Positions 28,621 through 38,677 of a stretch of 64,000 nt of DNA are shown here, in pieces (positions within the stretch are counted from its first letter, which is position 1; every line of letters starts with the position of its first letter). Under the pieces are notes generated by a model. That model had not been told where the DNA came from. It was given only the letters and a program-made list of their open reading frames with translations, and searched no databases. The stretch is taken from contig JAURWS010000037.1 of assembly GCA_030654835.1 (NCBI GenBank), forward strand, positions 171,764 to 235,763. Direction: 5' to 3'. This DNA is from Gammaproteobacteria bacterium (GTDB taxonomy: Bacteria; Pseudomonadota; Gammaproteobacteria; Pseudomonadales; Pseudohongiellaceae). Made by a program: the position numbers and the translations under genes.

Positions 28621-29523
28621 TTACTCCCAGGGCAGGTTGACACAGTCAATCTGTGCTGACTCTGACTTGATCGCCTTCAAGGCGCTGAAGGGGAACAGCT
28701 TCGGATCGGCAAGCTGGGACGGCGCCACGTTGGCAATACTGCGAAAGATGCTTTCCACGCGGCCGGGAGTTTCCTTGTCCCACTGCTTGAGCATCTCCTT
28801 GATGTTGCGACGCTGCATGTTCTCCTGCGTTCCGCACAGGTTGCAGGGAATGATCGGGAACTCGCGAAGCTGTGCGTAACGGGCGATCTCCTGCTCGCTG
28901 CAATAGGCCATGGGGCGAATCAGCACGTTCTGTTTGTCATCACTGAGCAGCTTGGGCGGCATGGCCTTGAGTGTGCCGCCGAAGAACATGTTCAGGAACA
29001 GCGTTTCGACGATGTCTTCGCGGTGATGCCCCAGCGCAATTTTGGTGGCGCCTATGTCTCTGGCATAGCCATAGAGGTTGCCGCGCCGTAGTCGCGAGCA
29101 CAGGCCGCAGAAAGTCTTGCCCTCGGCCGTCTTCTCTTTGACGATGGAATAGGTGTCCGCCTCGATGATGTGGAAATCCACCTCCAGTTTGGACAGATAT
29201 TCGGGCAGCACGTGTTCGGGAAAGCCGGGTTGCTTCTGATCGAGGTTGACCGCCTTGATTGCGAAATCGATCGGCGCGTGTTTCTGCAGGCTGAGCAGGA
29301 TGTCCAACATGGTGTAAGAATCCTTGCCACCGGACATGCACACCATGACCAGATCACCTTCCTCGATCATGTTGTAATCGGCGATGGCGCGGCCGACGTC
29401 CCGGCGCAGATTCTTGTGGCAGCGATTGAGATGGCGCTGGCGGCGCTGCTCCTCGCTTTCTGTCCGCGCCTCAGTGACATCTACTTCAGTGACATCCACT
29501 TCCATCATTTCCACACCCATCAT
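28621..29523 (-). CDS. ttcA: tRNA 2-thiocytidine biosynthesis protein TtcA
   Basis: Iron-sulfur PP-loop enzyme that thiolates C32 of certain tRNAs. ATP-binding loop [13 protein letters not shown], the CxxC pair ([11 protein letters not shown] and [13 protein letters not shown]) that holds the cluster, and a [19 protein letters not shown] segment are all intact. The start chosen has GAGG upstream, 16 bp after fadB. The first 18 residues before the family core hold a small internal repeat ([12 protein letters not shown]). Confidence 0.95.
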   Translation of the reverse strand: MMGVEMMEVDVTEVDVTEARTESEEQRRQRHLNRCHKNLRRDVGRAIADYNMIEEGDLVMVCMSGGKDSYTMLDILLSLQKHAPIDFAIKAVNLDQKQPGFPEHVLPEYLSKLEVDFHIIEADTYSIVKEKTAEGKTFCGLCSRLRRGNLYGYARDIGATKIALGHHREDIVETLFLNMFFGGTLKAMPPKLLSDDKQNVLIRPMAYCSEQEIARYAQLREFPIIPCNLCGTQENMQRRNIKEMLKQWDKETPGRVESIFRSIANVAPSQLADPKLFPFSALKAIKSESAQIDCVNLPWE

Positions 29524-29539
29524 GTTCAAACCTTTCCTC

Positions 29540-31702
29540 TCAGACGTAAAATTTCTCGCCAGCAGCGGCCATTGCCCGCAGATGTTCAGTCGGCCGATAC
29601 AAGGGGCCCAACGCAGCGTAGCGATCGGCAAGTGCACAGAACTGTGACAATCCTACCGATTCGATGTGGCGCAGCGCTCCGCCTCTGAAGGTCGGGAAGC
29701 CCAACCCCAGGATCAGTCCCATGTCCGCCTCAATCGGATTCGACACGATGCCGTCTTCCAGGCACCGCACTGTTTCCAGGCACAGTGCCAGCATCATGCG
29801 CTCGACAATTTCGGTATCGGTGAATACGCGTTGGTGCTGCTGGGCGCCAGCCAGCTTCGCGACAATGGCATCGTCCACGATCTTGTTCTGCCGTCCACCG
29901 CTACCAAGCTCGTAACGATAGAAGCCCGCGCCACTCTTTTGCCCGTACTGCTTTTCTGCAAACAGCAGGTCCATCGCGCTCACGAAGTCGTAGGCCATCC
30001 GCTCGGGAAAGCCCTCGGCCATGACCGCCTGCGCGTGGACGGCGGTGTCGATGCCGACGACATCGAGCAGCCAGGCCGGTCCCATCGGCCAGCCAAATGC
30101 TTCCATGGCGGCGTCGATCTGCCGATAGTCTGCACCATCGCGCACCAGCTGCGAGAAGGCGCCAAAATAGGGAAACAGGATGCGGTTGACGAGGAAGCCG
30201 GGGCAATCGTTGACGACAATCGGAGTCTTGCCGAGACGCTGGGCGTAGGCCACGGTGGTCGCAATCGTCTCCTCCGAGCTTGCCGCACCGCGAATCACTT
30301 CTACCAACGCCATCAATGGCACTGGGTTAAAGAAGTGCATCCCGCAGAAACGTTCGGGATGCTGCAGACTGCTGGCCAGTGAGGTGATCGAAATCGTCGA
30401 GGTATTGGAGGCCAAGACCGCTGTCGGGGAGAGTTTGCTCTCGACCTCGGACAACACTGCCTTTTTGACTTTCGGGTTCTCGACCACCGCCTCGACCACG
30501 ATATCGACTGTTTCAATGCCGTCGTAATTCAGTGTCGGACGGATGCTGGCCAACACCGTGCGGGCCTTGTCTTCACTCAGGCGTCCTTTGGCAACCTGCT
30601 TCTGCAACAACTGCGACGCCTCGTTGATCCCGGCATCCAGCCCTTGCTGCGCGATGTCCTTCATGAGCACCGGCACGCCCTTGAGCGCAGACTGATAGGC
30701 GATACCACCTCCCATGATACCGGCGCCGAGAACGGCGGCTTGTTGCACCGAACCGGCCAAGGCCTGCAATCGCTTGCTCTTCTGCTTGAGCCACTGATCG
30801 TTGAGAAATATCTGCACCAGATTGGCCGCGATCTCGCTGCGCGCCAGTTCGGTGAAAACACGATGTTCGATCTGCAGGGCGGCGGTGCGATCCATGCGGG
30901 CACTGCGAGACATGGCTTCGACCACGCGCAGAGGCGCCGGATTGTGATTGCGGCGGTCGGCCAGCAATCGGCCCTGAGCACCTGCGAAAATAGCGCTGAG
31001 ATCAATCGGCACAACGGAGCGCTTGCAGGAACGCCGCTCCTGCCATTGCTCCTTGTTATCGAGAGCCTCCTGGATCAGCTCAAGCGCCGTGTCCAGCAAC
31101 AATTCCGGCGCTGTAATCGTATCGATGGCGCCATCGTTCAATGCTTCCGCTGCGGAGTACTGACGACCGCCACTGATCCACTCGATGGCCTTGAGTGGCT
31201 CCAATATCCGGGGCGCCCGTACTGTTCCACCGAAACCCGGGCAGATGCCCAGCCCTACCTCGGGAAATCCAAAAGCAGCTGATGGCGCGGCAACCCGATA
31301 GTCGGTGGCGAGGCAGAATTCCAGGCCACCGCCCAGAGCGACACCGGCCACAGCGCTCACGGTGGGGAATGGCAAGTCTTCCAGTGCATTGAAGATGGCA
31401 TTACAGTCTTCACACCAGCGCAGCAATTCATCTTCAGGCAGTTTGAACACGGACGAAAATTCAGTGATATCTGCACCGACAATGAAGCTGCTCTTCGCAC
31501 TGGTGCACACTAGCCCCTGCAAGCCATTGTTCTCTGGTCCGCTGGCCGCGGCCACCTCAAGTGCTTCCCGCAACTCGTCCAGTGTCGCCTGATTGAACTT
31601 GTTGACGGATGCCCCTTGCAGGTCAAAACACAGATGCCCGATGCCGGATTCCATCCGGGTCAGACGGACCGTCTTTCCCGTGTACATTTCGCCACTGTAC
31701 AT
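29540..31702 (-). CDS. fadB: Fatty-acid oxidation complex alpha subunit FadB
   Basis: Bifunctional enoyl-CoA hydratase / 3-hydroxyacyl-CoA dehydrogenase of beta-oxidation. N-terminal crotonase domain with the oxyanion and catalytic Glu segments ([34 protein letters not shown]); C-terminal dehydrogenase with NAD motif [39 protein letters not shown] and [11 protein letters not shown] 31702 ([10 protein letters not shown], 720 residues) has GGGGCAGG upstream; ATG 31687 is an alternative. The usual partner fadA is not next to it: ttcA follows after 16 bp. Confidence 0.93.
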   Translation of the reverse strand: MYSGEMYTGKTVRLTRMESGIGHLCFDLQGASVNKFNQATLDELREALEVAAASGPENNGLQGLVCTSAKSSFIVGADITEFSSVFKLPEDELLRWCEDCNAIFNALEDLPFPTVSAVAGVALGGGLEFCLATDYRVAAPSAAFGFPEVGLGICPGFGGTVRAPRILEPLKAIEWISGGRQYSAAEALNDGAIDTITAPELLLDTALELIQEALDNKEQWQERRSCKRSVVPIDLSAIFAGAQGRLLADRRNHNPAPLRVVEAMSRSARMDRTAALQIEHRVFTELARSEIAANLVQIFLNDQWLKQKSKRLQALAGSVQQAAVLGAGIMGGGIAYQSALKGVPVLMKDIAQQGLDAGINEASQLLQKQVAKGRLSEDKARTVLASIRPTLNYDGIETVDIVVEAVVENPKVKKAVLSEVESKLSPTAVLASNTSTISITSLASSLQHPERFCGMHFFNPVPLMALVEVIRGAASSEETIATTVAYAQRLGKTPIVVNDCPGFLVNRILFPYFGAFSQLVRDGADYRQIDAAMEAFGWPMGPAWLLDVVGIDTAVHAQAVMAEGFPERMAYDFVSAMDLLFAEKQYGQKSGAGFYRYELGSGGRQNKIVDDAIVAKLAGAQQHQRVFTDTEIVERMMLALCLETVRCLEDGIVSNPIEADMGLILGLGFPTFRGGALRHIESVGLSQFCALADRYAALGPLYRPTEHLRAMAAAGEKFYV

Positions 31703-31826
31703 TTCGCCTGCCCCTTGTCTCGTGAAGGCCCGCATTATAGTGAAACTCGGTAGTGATAGACAGTTGCACGCCTTGTCGCCCGCAGGCCTATCCTGCAGAA
31801 TAGCCACCAACGTCACTGCCTGGGAA

Positions 31827-32927
31827 ATGCCAATGCCCCCTGTTCCTCCCCTGCTTCCAAACTCCTGCACTCGCCGCCTTGCAGGTGTCGTCGCTGCGTC
31901 GATTGCCACTGTAGGTTTGATTTCGCCTGCGCAGGCGGCGGAACACGCCACCATTACCCTGTATCACCACATTTCCGAAACCACGCCAGCTTCCACCAGC
32001 GTGCCACCGGCCAAATTCCGTGAGCAGCTCGAACATTTGCGTCAGGGCGGCTTTCATGTCATCGCGTTGCCCGAACTGGTGCAGGCTCTGCAGGAGCGCC
32101 GCGAACTGCCGGATAAAACGGTTGCCATCACCTTCGACGACGGCTATATCTCGATCTACGACACTGCATTCCCCATGCTTCAGGAATTTGGCTTCCCTTT
32201 CGCGGTGTTCATCAACACCCAGCCACACAACGACAAGATGCGTGGCTACATGAGCTGGGAGCAGATAAGCGAGATGTCCGATGCGGGCGTCACCATCGCC
32301 AATCACATGGAAAATCATCCCCACATGGTGGATGCACTCGCCCGTGAGGATGAGGCCGCGCGCATCGAGCGGCTGCGTGCCGAGCTGGTGAGATCGCAGG
32401 CCCGTATTCTCGAGAAGACCGGGCAGGATCATCAGTTCATGGCGTATCCCTATGGCGAGTACGACGTGCCGGTCAAGCATATGATGGAGGAACTGGGCAT
32501 AGTGGCGTTCGGGCAGCAGTCCGGCGCCGTTGGTTTCGACTCCGACTTCCTCGCCCTGCCACGCTTTCCGTTCGGGGGCAGCTTTACCGATTTCAATGAC
32601 TTCAAACAGAAAGTACAGACCCTGTCCTTTCACTTGACGCAAGTTGATCCGGAAACGCCGATGACGACGGAAACCAACCCGTCTGTGACTCTGCAATTTG
32701 CACAGGGCAACTTCAACTTCCGGCAAATAGGGTGTTACGCGGGGGGACAACCATTACAGATGGAGTGGCTGGATCAGGAAAACGGGCTGGTACGCCTGAG
32801 CACAGAGCAGAATTTCACGACCCGGCGCTTCCGCTACCTGTGCACTGCACCGGTTCGCGAGGCGCCTGGACGTTTCTATTGGTATTCAAAGGATTGGACA
32901 CGCACGCTGCCCGGCAATCAGGACTGA
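31827..32927 (+). CDS. Exported polysaccharide deacetylase (NodB homology)
   Basis: Predicted periplasmic carbohydrate esterase family 4 enzyme that removes acetyl groups from amino sugars of a polymer. Signal peptide (TRRLAGVVAASIATVGLISPAQAAEH). NodB motif 1 is AITFDDGYISIYD; the metal His pair is in ANHMENHPHM; further on FMAYPYGEYD and LPRFPFGG. The start ATG 31827 (or 31833) is chosen because the signal peptide follows; the longer upstream frame overlaps fadB. About 80 C-terminal residues after the catalytic core are unassigned. Divergent from fadB. Confidence 0.88.
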   Translation: MPMPPVPPLLPNSCTRRLAGVVAASIATVGLISPAQAAEHATITLYHHISETTPASTSVPPAKFREQLEHLRQGGFHVIALPELVQALQERRELPDKTVAITFDDGYISIYDTAFPMLQEFGFPFAVFINTQPHNDKMRGYMSWEQISEMSDAGVTIANHMENHPHMVDALAREDEAARIERLRAELVRSQARILEKTGQDHQFMAYPYGEYDVPVKHMMEELGIVAFGQQSGAVGFDSDFLALPRFPFGGSFTDFNDFKQKVQTLSFHLTQVDPETPMTTETNPSVTLQFAQGNFNFRQIGCYAGGQPLQMEWLDQENGLVRLSTEQNFTTRRFRYLCTAPVREAPGRFYWYSKDWTRTLPGNQD

Positions 32928-32946
32928 TCTGCTCTCAAAGGATCAG

Positions 32947-33795
32947 TCAGCTTTGTTGATCGTGGGCAATCAGGTCGTTGTAACGGATGATGTCCTGCAC
33001 TTCGGCCACATAGACATGGCCGCGCTCGGAGTAGCGTGACAGCCCAGCTGCCAGCCGCATGGGATCGAGCGCCTTACCCTGCATACGCATCTGTGCACGC
33101 AGTTCGCGCAGATATTCGTAGGTCGGATTGGTGTTCAGGTTACGGAAATACGCCGTGACTGATGCTTCTACCGAGGCAAAAGCCCGCACCTCATGGCTTG
33201 CAGAATCCGCACGGCGACCCGGGATCAGCCCGCAGCCCTCGTCGAAACACCACTGTCCGAAGATGTTGTTGCCCTGTTTGGCGAAGCGGGACGTTCCCCA
33301 GGCTGATTCTGTAGCGGCCTGCGCCAACGCCAGCGATACCGGAATCACATCCACCCGCACCAGCAGCTCTTCCACCAATTCGGCATTGCTCATGCCGCTG
33401 TCCTGCAGGCGATATTCGGCAGCGATGGCGTCCAGTGCCAGCTGTTCGCGGGTCGAAAGCTCGGCAGGGCTCACGTCAGGGGCAATCAACAGGATCTCGG
33501 AGAGCTCCAGAAGAACCGCACGGCTCTTGAGAATGCGTTGATTCTCAGTATCGATGTAGTGGTGCAGGAAGGCGAAAAAGCTCTGCTTCTTCTGGTCGAT
33601 ATTGGTGATGGACGAAAAATCGGGCAGTTCGCTGACAAAAGCCTCTTCTTCAACGGCCGGAGCACTGTCAGCTGGTTCCACCTGCGAGGTCTGCCGGTAT
33701 TTCATGATCAACGCCGCAATCAAGGCGATGATGATCACCAGTGCGTAAAAACGCAGCAGGGTAGGAAGTTTGGGGTACGTCAAAAATTTAAACAT
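32947..33795 (-). CDS. Bax-like glucosaminidase domain protein
   Basis: Membrane-anchored protein with a glucosaminidase fold, expected to cut peptidoglycan. One N-terminal transmembrane helix (LLRFYALVIIIALIAALIMK), then a spacer and the enzyme domain: ALAQAATESAWGTSRFAKQGNNIFGQW, where the Glu is the catalytic candidate, and GLSRYSERGHVYVAEVQDII at the end. E. coli Bax is similar in layout. ATG 33795 is chosen over a TTG three codons upstream. Confidence 0.88.
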   Translation of the reverse strand: MFKFLTYPKLPTLLRFYALVIIIALIAALIMKYRQTSQVEPADSAPAVEEEAFVSELPDFSSITNIDQKKQSFFAFLHHYIDTENQRILKSRAVLLELSEILLIAPDVSPAELSTREQLALDAIAAEYRLQDSGMSNAELVEELLVRVDVIPVSLALAQAATESAWGTSRFAKQGNNIFGQWCFDEGCGLIPGRRADSASHEVRAFASVEASVTAYFRNLNTNPTYEYLRELRAQMRMQGKALDPMRLAAGLSRYSERGHVYVAEVQDIIRYNDLIAHDQQS

Positions 33796-34009
33796 TAAAA
33801 CCAATAGCCTATTTTGTTGTCAGACAGGATTGAGCGAGCTGAGACCCAAAAGAAAACGACTAACTTATTGATTTTTATGTTGTAAAAGTACCGGGTTAAC
33901 TCGATTGCCGCGATCAGCAGCCGCTGCTGCAGAGGTCGAAACACTCTTGCAAAGGCAAACGCAGCTGGAAGGTAACCGAAAAAAAAGCGTAAAGCAATGT
34001 TATCGACCT

Positions 34010-34318
34010 TCAGTGACTCCCCCCTACGCACTCCGGTGAGCTGGGTGATACAGCATTCTTGAAGTCCCACTCGTCGGGGGTATAGGTGTGCAACGCGAGG
34101 GCGTGCACACCATTTTTGAGGTATTCGGCCAGCAATGCGTACAGCCGTTGATGACGTTTTACAGCACTCATGCCTTCGAATTCGTCGGCGACTGCGGTGA
34201 TCTTGAAATGAGATTCGGTTGCTGGTCCACTGTGTTTGTGGCTCTCGTTGACGATCTCGAGATGCTCGAGAATGATCGACTTGCGCAAGCGCTCCTCGAT
34301 GGCAGCGTGAACTTTCAT
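34010..34318 (-). CDS. bolA: BolA family protein
   Basis: Iron-sulfur-linked stress and morphology regulator that works with monothiol glutaredoxins. The 102 residues from MKVHAAIEERLRKSI show the BolA core (HKHSGPATESHFKITAVADEFEGMSAVKRHQRLYALL and the HALALHTYTPDEW end) with the conserved FEGMSAVKRHQ. Ribosome site GAGGGAA. About 210 bp separate it from the bax start downstream. Confidence 0.95.
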   Translation of the reverse strand: MKVHAAIEERLRKSIILEHLEIVNESHKHSGPATESHFKITAVADEFEGMSAVKRHQRLYALLAEYLKNGVHALALHTYTPDEWDFKNAVSPSSPECVGGSH

Positions 34319-34469
34319 GTTTCCCTCACTGTTAGATATGGTTGAGGGAAGTGTCTTATGGGACGTTGAGCAATGCAAGCCTGTTGCGACCTCGGCAATC
34401 AAGATAGAATTCACCCTTCTTTTCACCACCCTCTTCTCTTATCGCTAACCGGCAAGGCTTCTCCGACTC

Positions 34470-35414
34470 ATGACAATCTCCTGGTACCCCGGGCATATGC
34501 ACAAGGCCAACAAGGAAATGGCGGCCCTCATCAAGGAAATAGACGTGGTCATTGAGGTGCTGGACGCGCGCATGCCCCAAGCCAGCTCCAACCCGCTGCT
34601 GCGCAGCATGCGTAAGGGCAAGCCTTGTCTGCATGTCCTCAACAAGGCTGATTTAGCCGATCCCCATCTGACCAAAGCCTGGTTGGCGCATTTCAACAGC
34701 CAACCACTGTCTTTCGCAGTGACCAGCTCGAAAGATAAACCCATCGAAACCTCTGATGTGGTTCATCTGTGTCAAAAGCTGATGCGGCAGGCCAATGCGG
34801 GGAAACCTGTTGTACAGCAAATGGTGTCTCCCAACGCGGATCTGCAGAGCCTCAAGGACTGGAAGAAGCAACAGCAGAAGAATCAGGTGATGATCGTCGG
34901 CATCCCTAACGTCGGGAAGTCCTCGATCATGAACAAACTCATCGGCAAGAAGATCGCCAAGACGGGAAACGAGCCTGCCATCACCAAGGGGCAGCAGCGC
35001 GTGCGGCTGAACGACCACTGGTTTCTGGTGGATACGCCGGGAGTGCTGTGGCCGAAGCTGGAAGATCAATCTGCTGCCTATCGCCTCGCCCTCTCGGGTG
35101 CCATCCGCAATACCGCCATCGAGTTTGTGGAAGTCGCCCTCTTTGCCGCGCAGATGCTGATTGACCAGTTCCCCAAGCGACTCAAAGAGCGCTACAAGAT
35201 GGAGGTACTGCCTGCCAGCGGAGAAGACTTCCTCGCAGAACTGGCCCGCAGCAAAGGTTGCGTGCGCAAGGATCAGGATGTTGACTGGCACAAAGTTTCG
35301 GAACTGCTCGTCAACGACTACCGCACGGGGCGCCTGGGCCCCATGACCCTAGAGCGGCCCGTCCCTGTGGGAGCGGGCCTTGCAAATTTGGGGTCAAATT
35401 TGGGGTCAGAGTAA
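34470..35414 (+). CDS. rbgA: Ribosome biogenesis GTPase YlqF/RbgA
   Basis: Circularly permuted GTPase that acts in large ribosomal subunit assembly. Order of motifs: PGHMHKANKEM, DARMPQASSNP, G4 LNKADLADP, then G1 GIPNVGKSSIMNKL, switch region TKGQQ and G3 VDTPGVLWPK. The last residues (RPVPVGAGLANLGSNLGSE) are not family sequence: they are read from a truncated REP element and an inserted palindrome, and the TAA lies inside that palindrome. The natural C-terminus was probably close to the GRLGPMTLE segment. Confidence 0.92.
   Translation: MTISWYPGHMHKANKEMAALIKEIDVVIEVLDARMPQASSNPLLRSMRKGKPCLHVLNKADLADPHLTKAWLAHFNSQPLSFAVTSSKDKPIETSDVVHLCQKLMRQANAGKPVVQQMVSPNADLQSLKDWKKQQQKNQVMIVGIPNVGKSSIMNKLIGKKIAKTGNEPAITKGQQRVRLNDHWFLVDTPGVLWPKLEDQSAAYRLALSGAIRNTAIEFVEVALFAAQMLIDQFPKRLKERYKMEVLPASGEDFLAELARSKGCVRKDQDVDWHKVSELLVNDYRTGRLGPMTLERPVPVGAGLANLGSNLGSE
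35364..35381. repeat. Truncated REP half-element
   Basis: CCTGTGGGAGCGGGCCTT is the left part of a REP unit that stops where the GGGGTCAGAG palindrome begins. It is coding (end of YlqF). Confidence 0.8.
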
Positions 35415-35450
35415 AAATACAGCCTGTATTTTTACTCTGACCCCAAATTT
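35384..35450. mobile_element. Perfect palindrome of the GGGGTCAGAGTAAAAAT type, inserted in a REP
   Basis: A 27-bp arm (35396-35422) and its exact complement (35424-35450) are separated by one base. The outer AAATTTGGGGTC is repeated directly at 35384-35395. It interrupts a REP sequence and supplies the stop codon of the YlqF gene. Looks like a miniature, transposase-dependent palindromic element; no transposase is nearby. Confidence 0.65.
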
Positions 35451-35451
35451 T

Positions 35452-35522
35452 CTGTGGGAGCGGGCCTGCCCGCGATCGGATAACCCCCTGAACTAAATCG
35501 CGGGCAGGCCCGCTCCCACAGG
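35452..35522. repeat. REP doublet (REPIN) 1
   Basis: CTGTGGGAGCGGGCCTGCCC-GCGA and its inverted partner flank a short loop, downstream of the YlqF gene. Confidence 0.9.
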
Positions 35523-35613
35523 AGTGTCGCGACAATTATGCCTGCCACTGGCAGGGCTAATCGGCTAAGATACCGCGCTCGTTTCACGCCCTTGAGGTCG
35601 ACTCCAGAATTCT

Positions 35614-38600
35614 ATGCAGAAACACCAAACCTTTGTCGCCGGCCAGCGCTGGCTGAGTGAGAGCGAGCCAGAGCTCGGTCTCGGTATTGTCGTTGACCAC
35701 GATCATCGCACCGTGACCCTTGAATTCCGCTCCTGTGAGCAGACGCGCCGCTACGCGCGTCATCAGGCGCCACTCAGCCGCATCCTCTTCTCGGCTGGTG
35801 ACACCATCACCACCATCACCGGCGATGAACTGATTGTGCTCGAGGTGCTGCCCTATAAAGACACCGTGATCTATCACGCGCATCAAAAAGACGACCCAGC
35901 GGAGACCATCAAGCTGCCGGAGTCGCTGCTGAGCGATACCTTGGTGCTGAACAAACCCACCGAGCGCCTGTTTTCCGGCCAAACCGATGCGGCACAGTGG
36001 TTCTACCTGCGCAAACACACGCTCGAGCGCCTGGCCGACATCGAGAAGTCCCCCGTGCTGGGGCTGTGCAGCGGCCGCACCGATCTCATTCCGCACCAGC
36101 TCTACATCGCCGCAGAAGTCGCCAGCCGTTTCGCACCGCGCGTCATGCTCGCCGACGAAGTGGGTCTGGGTAAGACGATCGAAGCGGGCCTGATCCTGCA
36201 GCAACAACTGGTCAATGGTCTGGCCAGTCGCGTGCTGGTGATCGTCCCCGAGGCGCTGCTGAACCAGTGGCTGGTGGAAATGTTGCGCCGCTTCAGCCTG
36301 CACTTCAGCATTTACGATGAAGAGCGTTGCGGCGAGATCCTCGAAGCCATGCGCGAGGACGAAGACACACCGCTATCCAAACAGCGCAATCCCTTCCTGG
36401 AAGAGCAACTGGTGCTGACCAGCATCGATCTCTTCCACCACCAGCCGGAATGGTATGACTTCGCGCTGAAGGGCGACTGGGATTTGTGCATCATCGACGA
36501 AGCGCACCACCTCCGTGACGATGCCCGCATTGCTGACAATGCGGATGCGAAGTCTGTGAGGAAACTCAACGATTACGCCCGCATCAAACAGATCGCCGAA
36601 TCCAGCAAGGGCATCCTGCTTCTGACAGCAACGCCGGAACAGATGGGTCAGGAGAACCACTTCGCCCTGCTGCAATTGCTCGATCCGAATCGTTTTCGCG
36701 ACTATGCCTCTTATAAAGAAGAGCACGAGCATTACCACGGCCTCGCCACCACGATCAACGCGCTGGTCAGCCAACAGGCCCTCACGCCGGAGCACCAGCG
36801 ACAACTGGAATCCGTGTTGAGCAAGAATCACAAGAAGGAAGCCATCGCCGCGCTGCTCAACCCATTGCTGCCTTCGTCGAAAGTGTCGGCAGCGGACCAA
36901 AGCGCTACTCGTCAACGGCTGATTCGGCTTCTGCTAGATCAACATGGCACAGGTCGTATTCTGTTCCGCAACACGCGCAAATCCTTGACTGGATTCCCGA
37001 GCCGCACCGTACATGCACACAGACTGGAGCTGCCCGAGTCCTATGCAGAACTGTTGCAGCAGCAGCCCGACAAAATCGACGCGCATCTGAAGCCGGAGAG
37101 CGCCTTCATCAGCGCCGTCGCCGGGTTGGACGATGACGAGGAAGCCCGCACGCTGCCCTGGACCTCGTTCGACGAGCGCGTGAAATGGCTGGTTGAATTC
37201 CTGCAGAGCAAGCGCGGCGAAAAGGTGTTGCTGATCTGTGCGCAAGACGTCACCGCCATCAGTCTGGAGAAATATCTGCGCGTGACTGCCGGCATCCGCA
37301 GCAGTGTCTTCCATCGGCATATGGACCTGCTCGACCGCGACCGTGCCGCCGCCTATTTTGCCGGCACCGAGAGCAGCGCCCAGATTCTGGTGTGTTCGGA
37401 AATCGGCAGCGAGGGCCGCAACTTCCAGTTCTGTCGCCACCTCGTCCTGTTCGATCTGCCTTTGAATCCGGACCTGCTGGAACAGCGTATCGGTCGACTC
37501 GACAGAATCGGTCAAAAACACACCATTCAGATTCATCTGCCAATGTTTGCGGGCAGCGCCCAGGAGGTTCTCTACCACTGGTACCAGGACGCTCTTAATG
37601 CCTTTGAACAAGTAGCCCCTGCCGCCTACCGCATCTATCGACAGCACAGCGACACACTGCACGCCTTCATGCTGGCAGGTGACGCCAAAGCGCCTGCATT
37701 CAAGACTTTTGTCGCCGAGGCGCGTGCGCTCAACGCCGAACTCAACGCCGAATTGGAACATGGCCGCGATCGCCTGCTTGAAATAAACTCCTTCAACAAG
37801 GAGATTGCAGAGCGCACGGTGCAACAGATTCGTGAATTCGAATCCGTCTGCACGCCCGAGGCGTACATGAAGGAGGTCTTCGACACCTTCGGCATTCACT
37901 ACGAACACAACTCGGACGACAGCTACGCGGTGCAGCCCACCGAAGAGATGATCGTGTCCTCGTTCCCGGCGCTGCCGGACGATGGCATGGACGCGACCTT
38001 CAACCGTCAGCTCAGCCTGCATCGCGAGGATATTCAGTTCCTCACCTGGCAGCACCCGATGGTGCGCGGTGCCATCGATCTGGTGCTGGATTCGCCCCAG
38101 GGTGGCGCGGCGGTCAGTCTGCTGAGGGCGCGCGACCTTCGCGATCTGGAAGGAGACGAGGCCGATCTGGCAGAGCATGAATTCATTGTGGAGGCGATCT
38201 TCCGCACGCTGGCCCCGGCGCCGAAACATCTGCAGATGTCGAGATTCCTACCCACCACCAGCTTTCACTTCACCCTGGTACCCGAGGTCGAAGGCGAGCG
38301 CAGCAGCCTCGTGAGGCTAGGCAAGGCGCGGCAGAAACTGCGTTTCATCGACAAGCATGAAGCCGCCGCACTGGTCAGCGATCAGCAGGCACGCATCACG
38401 CAGTTGCTGCAACAGGGCGAGAAGCGCGCCCAGCTACAGATGAGCGAGGCGGTAAACGCCGCCGCTGCCAGCATGCTGCAGGTGCAAACCGGCGAGATCA
38501 AGCGCCTGGTGGCCCTGAAACAGGTCAACCCCAATGTGCGGGAGTCGGAACTGGAATACTTGAAAGAACAAACACTGCAATTGCATCAGTGTATGAAGCA

Positions 38601-38646
38601 GGCCAGCGTCGAGCTGGTGGCCGTACACGTTATATTCACGCAGTAA
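35614..38646 (+). CDS. rapA: RNA polymerase-associated ATPase RapA (SWI2/SNF2)
   Basis: Swi2/Snf2 ATPase that recycles RNA polymerase. 1010 residues against 968 in E. coli. N-terminal Tudor-like part (FVAGQRWLSESEPELGLG), Walker A ADEVGLGKTIEAGLIL, Walker B IIDEAHHLRDD, LLLTATPEQMGQENHF, and the second helicase lobe (CSEIGSEGRNFQFC, LFDLPLNPDLLEQRIGRLDRIGQ). The C-terminal RapA-specific region is complete. Confidence 0.96.
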   Translation: MQKHQTFVAGQRWLSESEPELGLGIVVDHDHRTVTLEFRSCEQTRRYARHQAPLSRILFSAGDTITTITGDELIVLEVLPYKDTVIYHAHQKDDPAETIKLPESLLSDTLVLNKPTERLFSGQTDAAQWFYLRKHTLERLADIEKSPVLGLCSGRTDLIPHQLYIAAEVASRFAPRVMLADEVGLGKTIEAGLILQQQLVNGLASRVLVIVPEALLNQWLVEMLRRFSLHFSIYDEERCGEILEAMREDEDTPLSKQRNPFLEEQLVLTSIDLFHHQPEWYDFALKGDWDLCIIDEAHHLRDDARIADNADAKSVRKLNDYARIKQIAESSKGILLLTATPEQMGQENHFALLQLLDPNRFRDYASYKEEHEHYHGLATTINALVSQQALTPEHQRQLESVLSKNHKKEAIAALLNPLLPSSKVSAADQSATRQRLIRLLLDQHGTGRILFRNTRKSLTGFPSRTVHAHRLELPESYAELLQQQPDKIDAHLKPESAFISAVAGLDDDEEARTLPWTSFDERVKWLVEFLQSKRGEKVLLICAQDVTAISLEKYLRVTAGIRSSVFHRHMDLLDRDRAAAYFAGTESSAQILVCSEIGSEGRNFQFCRHLVLFDLPLNPDLLEQRIGRLDRIGQKHTIQIHLPMFAGSAQEVLYHWYQDALNAFEQVAPAAYRIYRQHSDTLHAFMLAGDAKAPAFKTFVAEARALNAELNAELEHGRDRLLEINSFNKEIAERTVQQIREFESVCTPEAYMKEVFDTFGIHYEHNSDDSYAVQPTEEMIVSSFPALPDDGMDATFNRQLSLHREDIQFLTWQHPMVRGAIDLVLDSPQGGAAVSLLRARDLRDLEGDEADLAEHEFIVEAIFRTLAPAPKHLQMSRFLPTTSFHFTLVPEVEGERSSLVRLGKARQKLRFIDKHEAAALVSDQQARITQLLQQGEKRAQLQMSEAVNAAAASMLQVQTGEIKRLVALKQVNPNVRESELEYLKEQTLQLHQCMKQASVELVAVHVIFTQ

Positions 38647-38677
38647 TTCGCCAAAATAAGCCCAGCGAGAGAACACA

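Noticed and set aside
31788..32750. 320-codon minus-strand frame opposite the deacetylase
   Set aside because: The plus-strand deacetylase has a signal peptide and NodB motifs; the mirror frame has none.
33795..34070. 91-codon minus-strand frame between bolA and the Bax-like gene
   Set aside because: Overlaps the end of bolA, no ribosome site or family; treated as intergenic.
36934..38229. 431-codon minus-strand frame opposite rapA
   Set aside because: Shadow of rapA, which has all its motifs on the plus strand.
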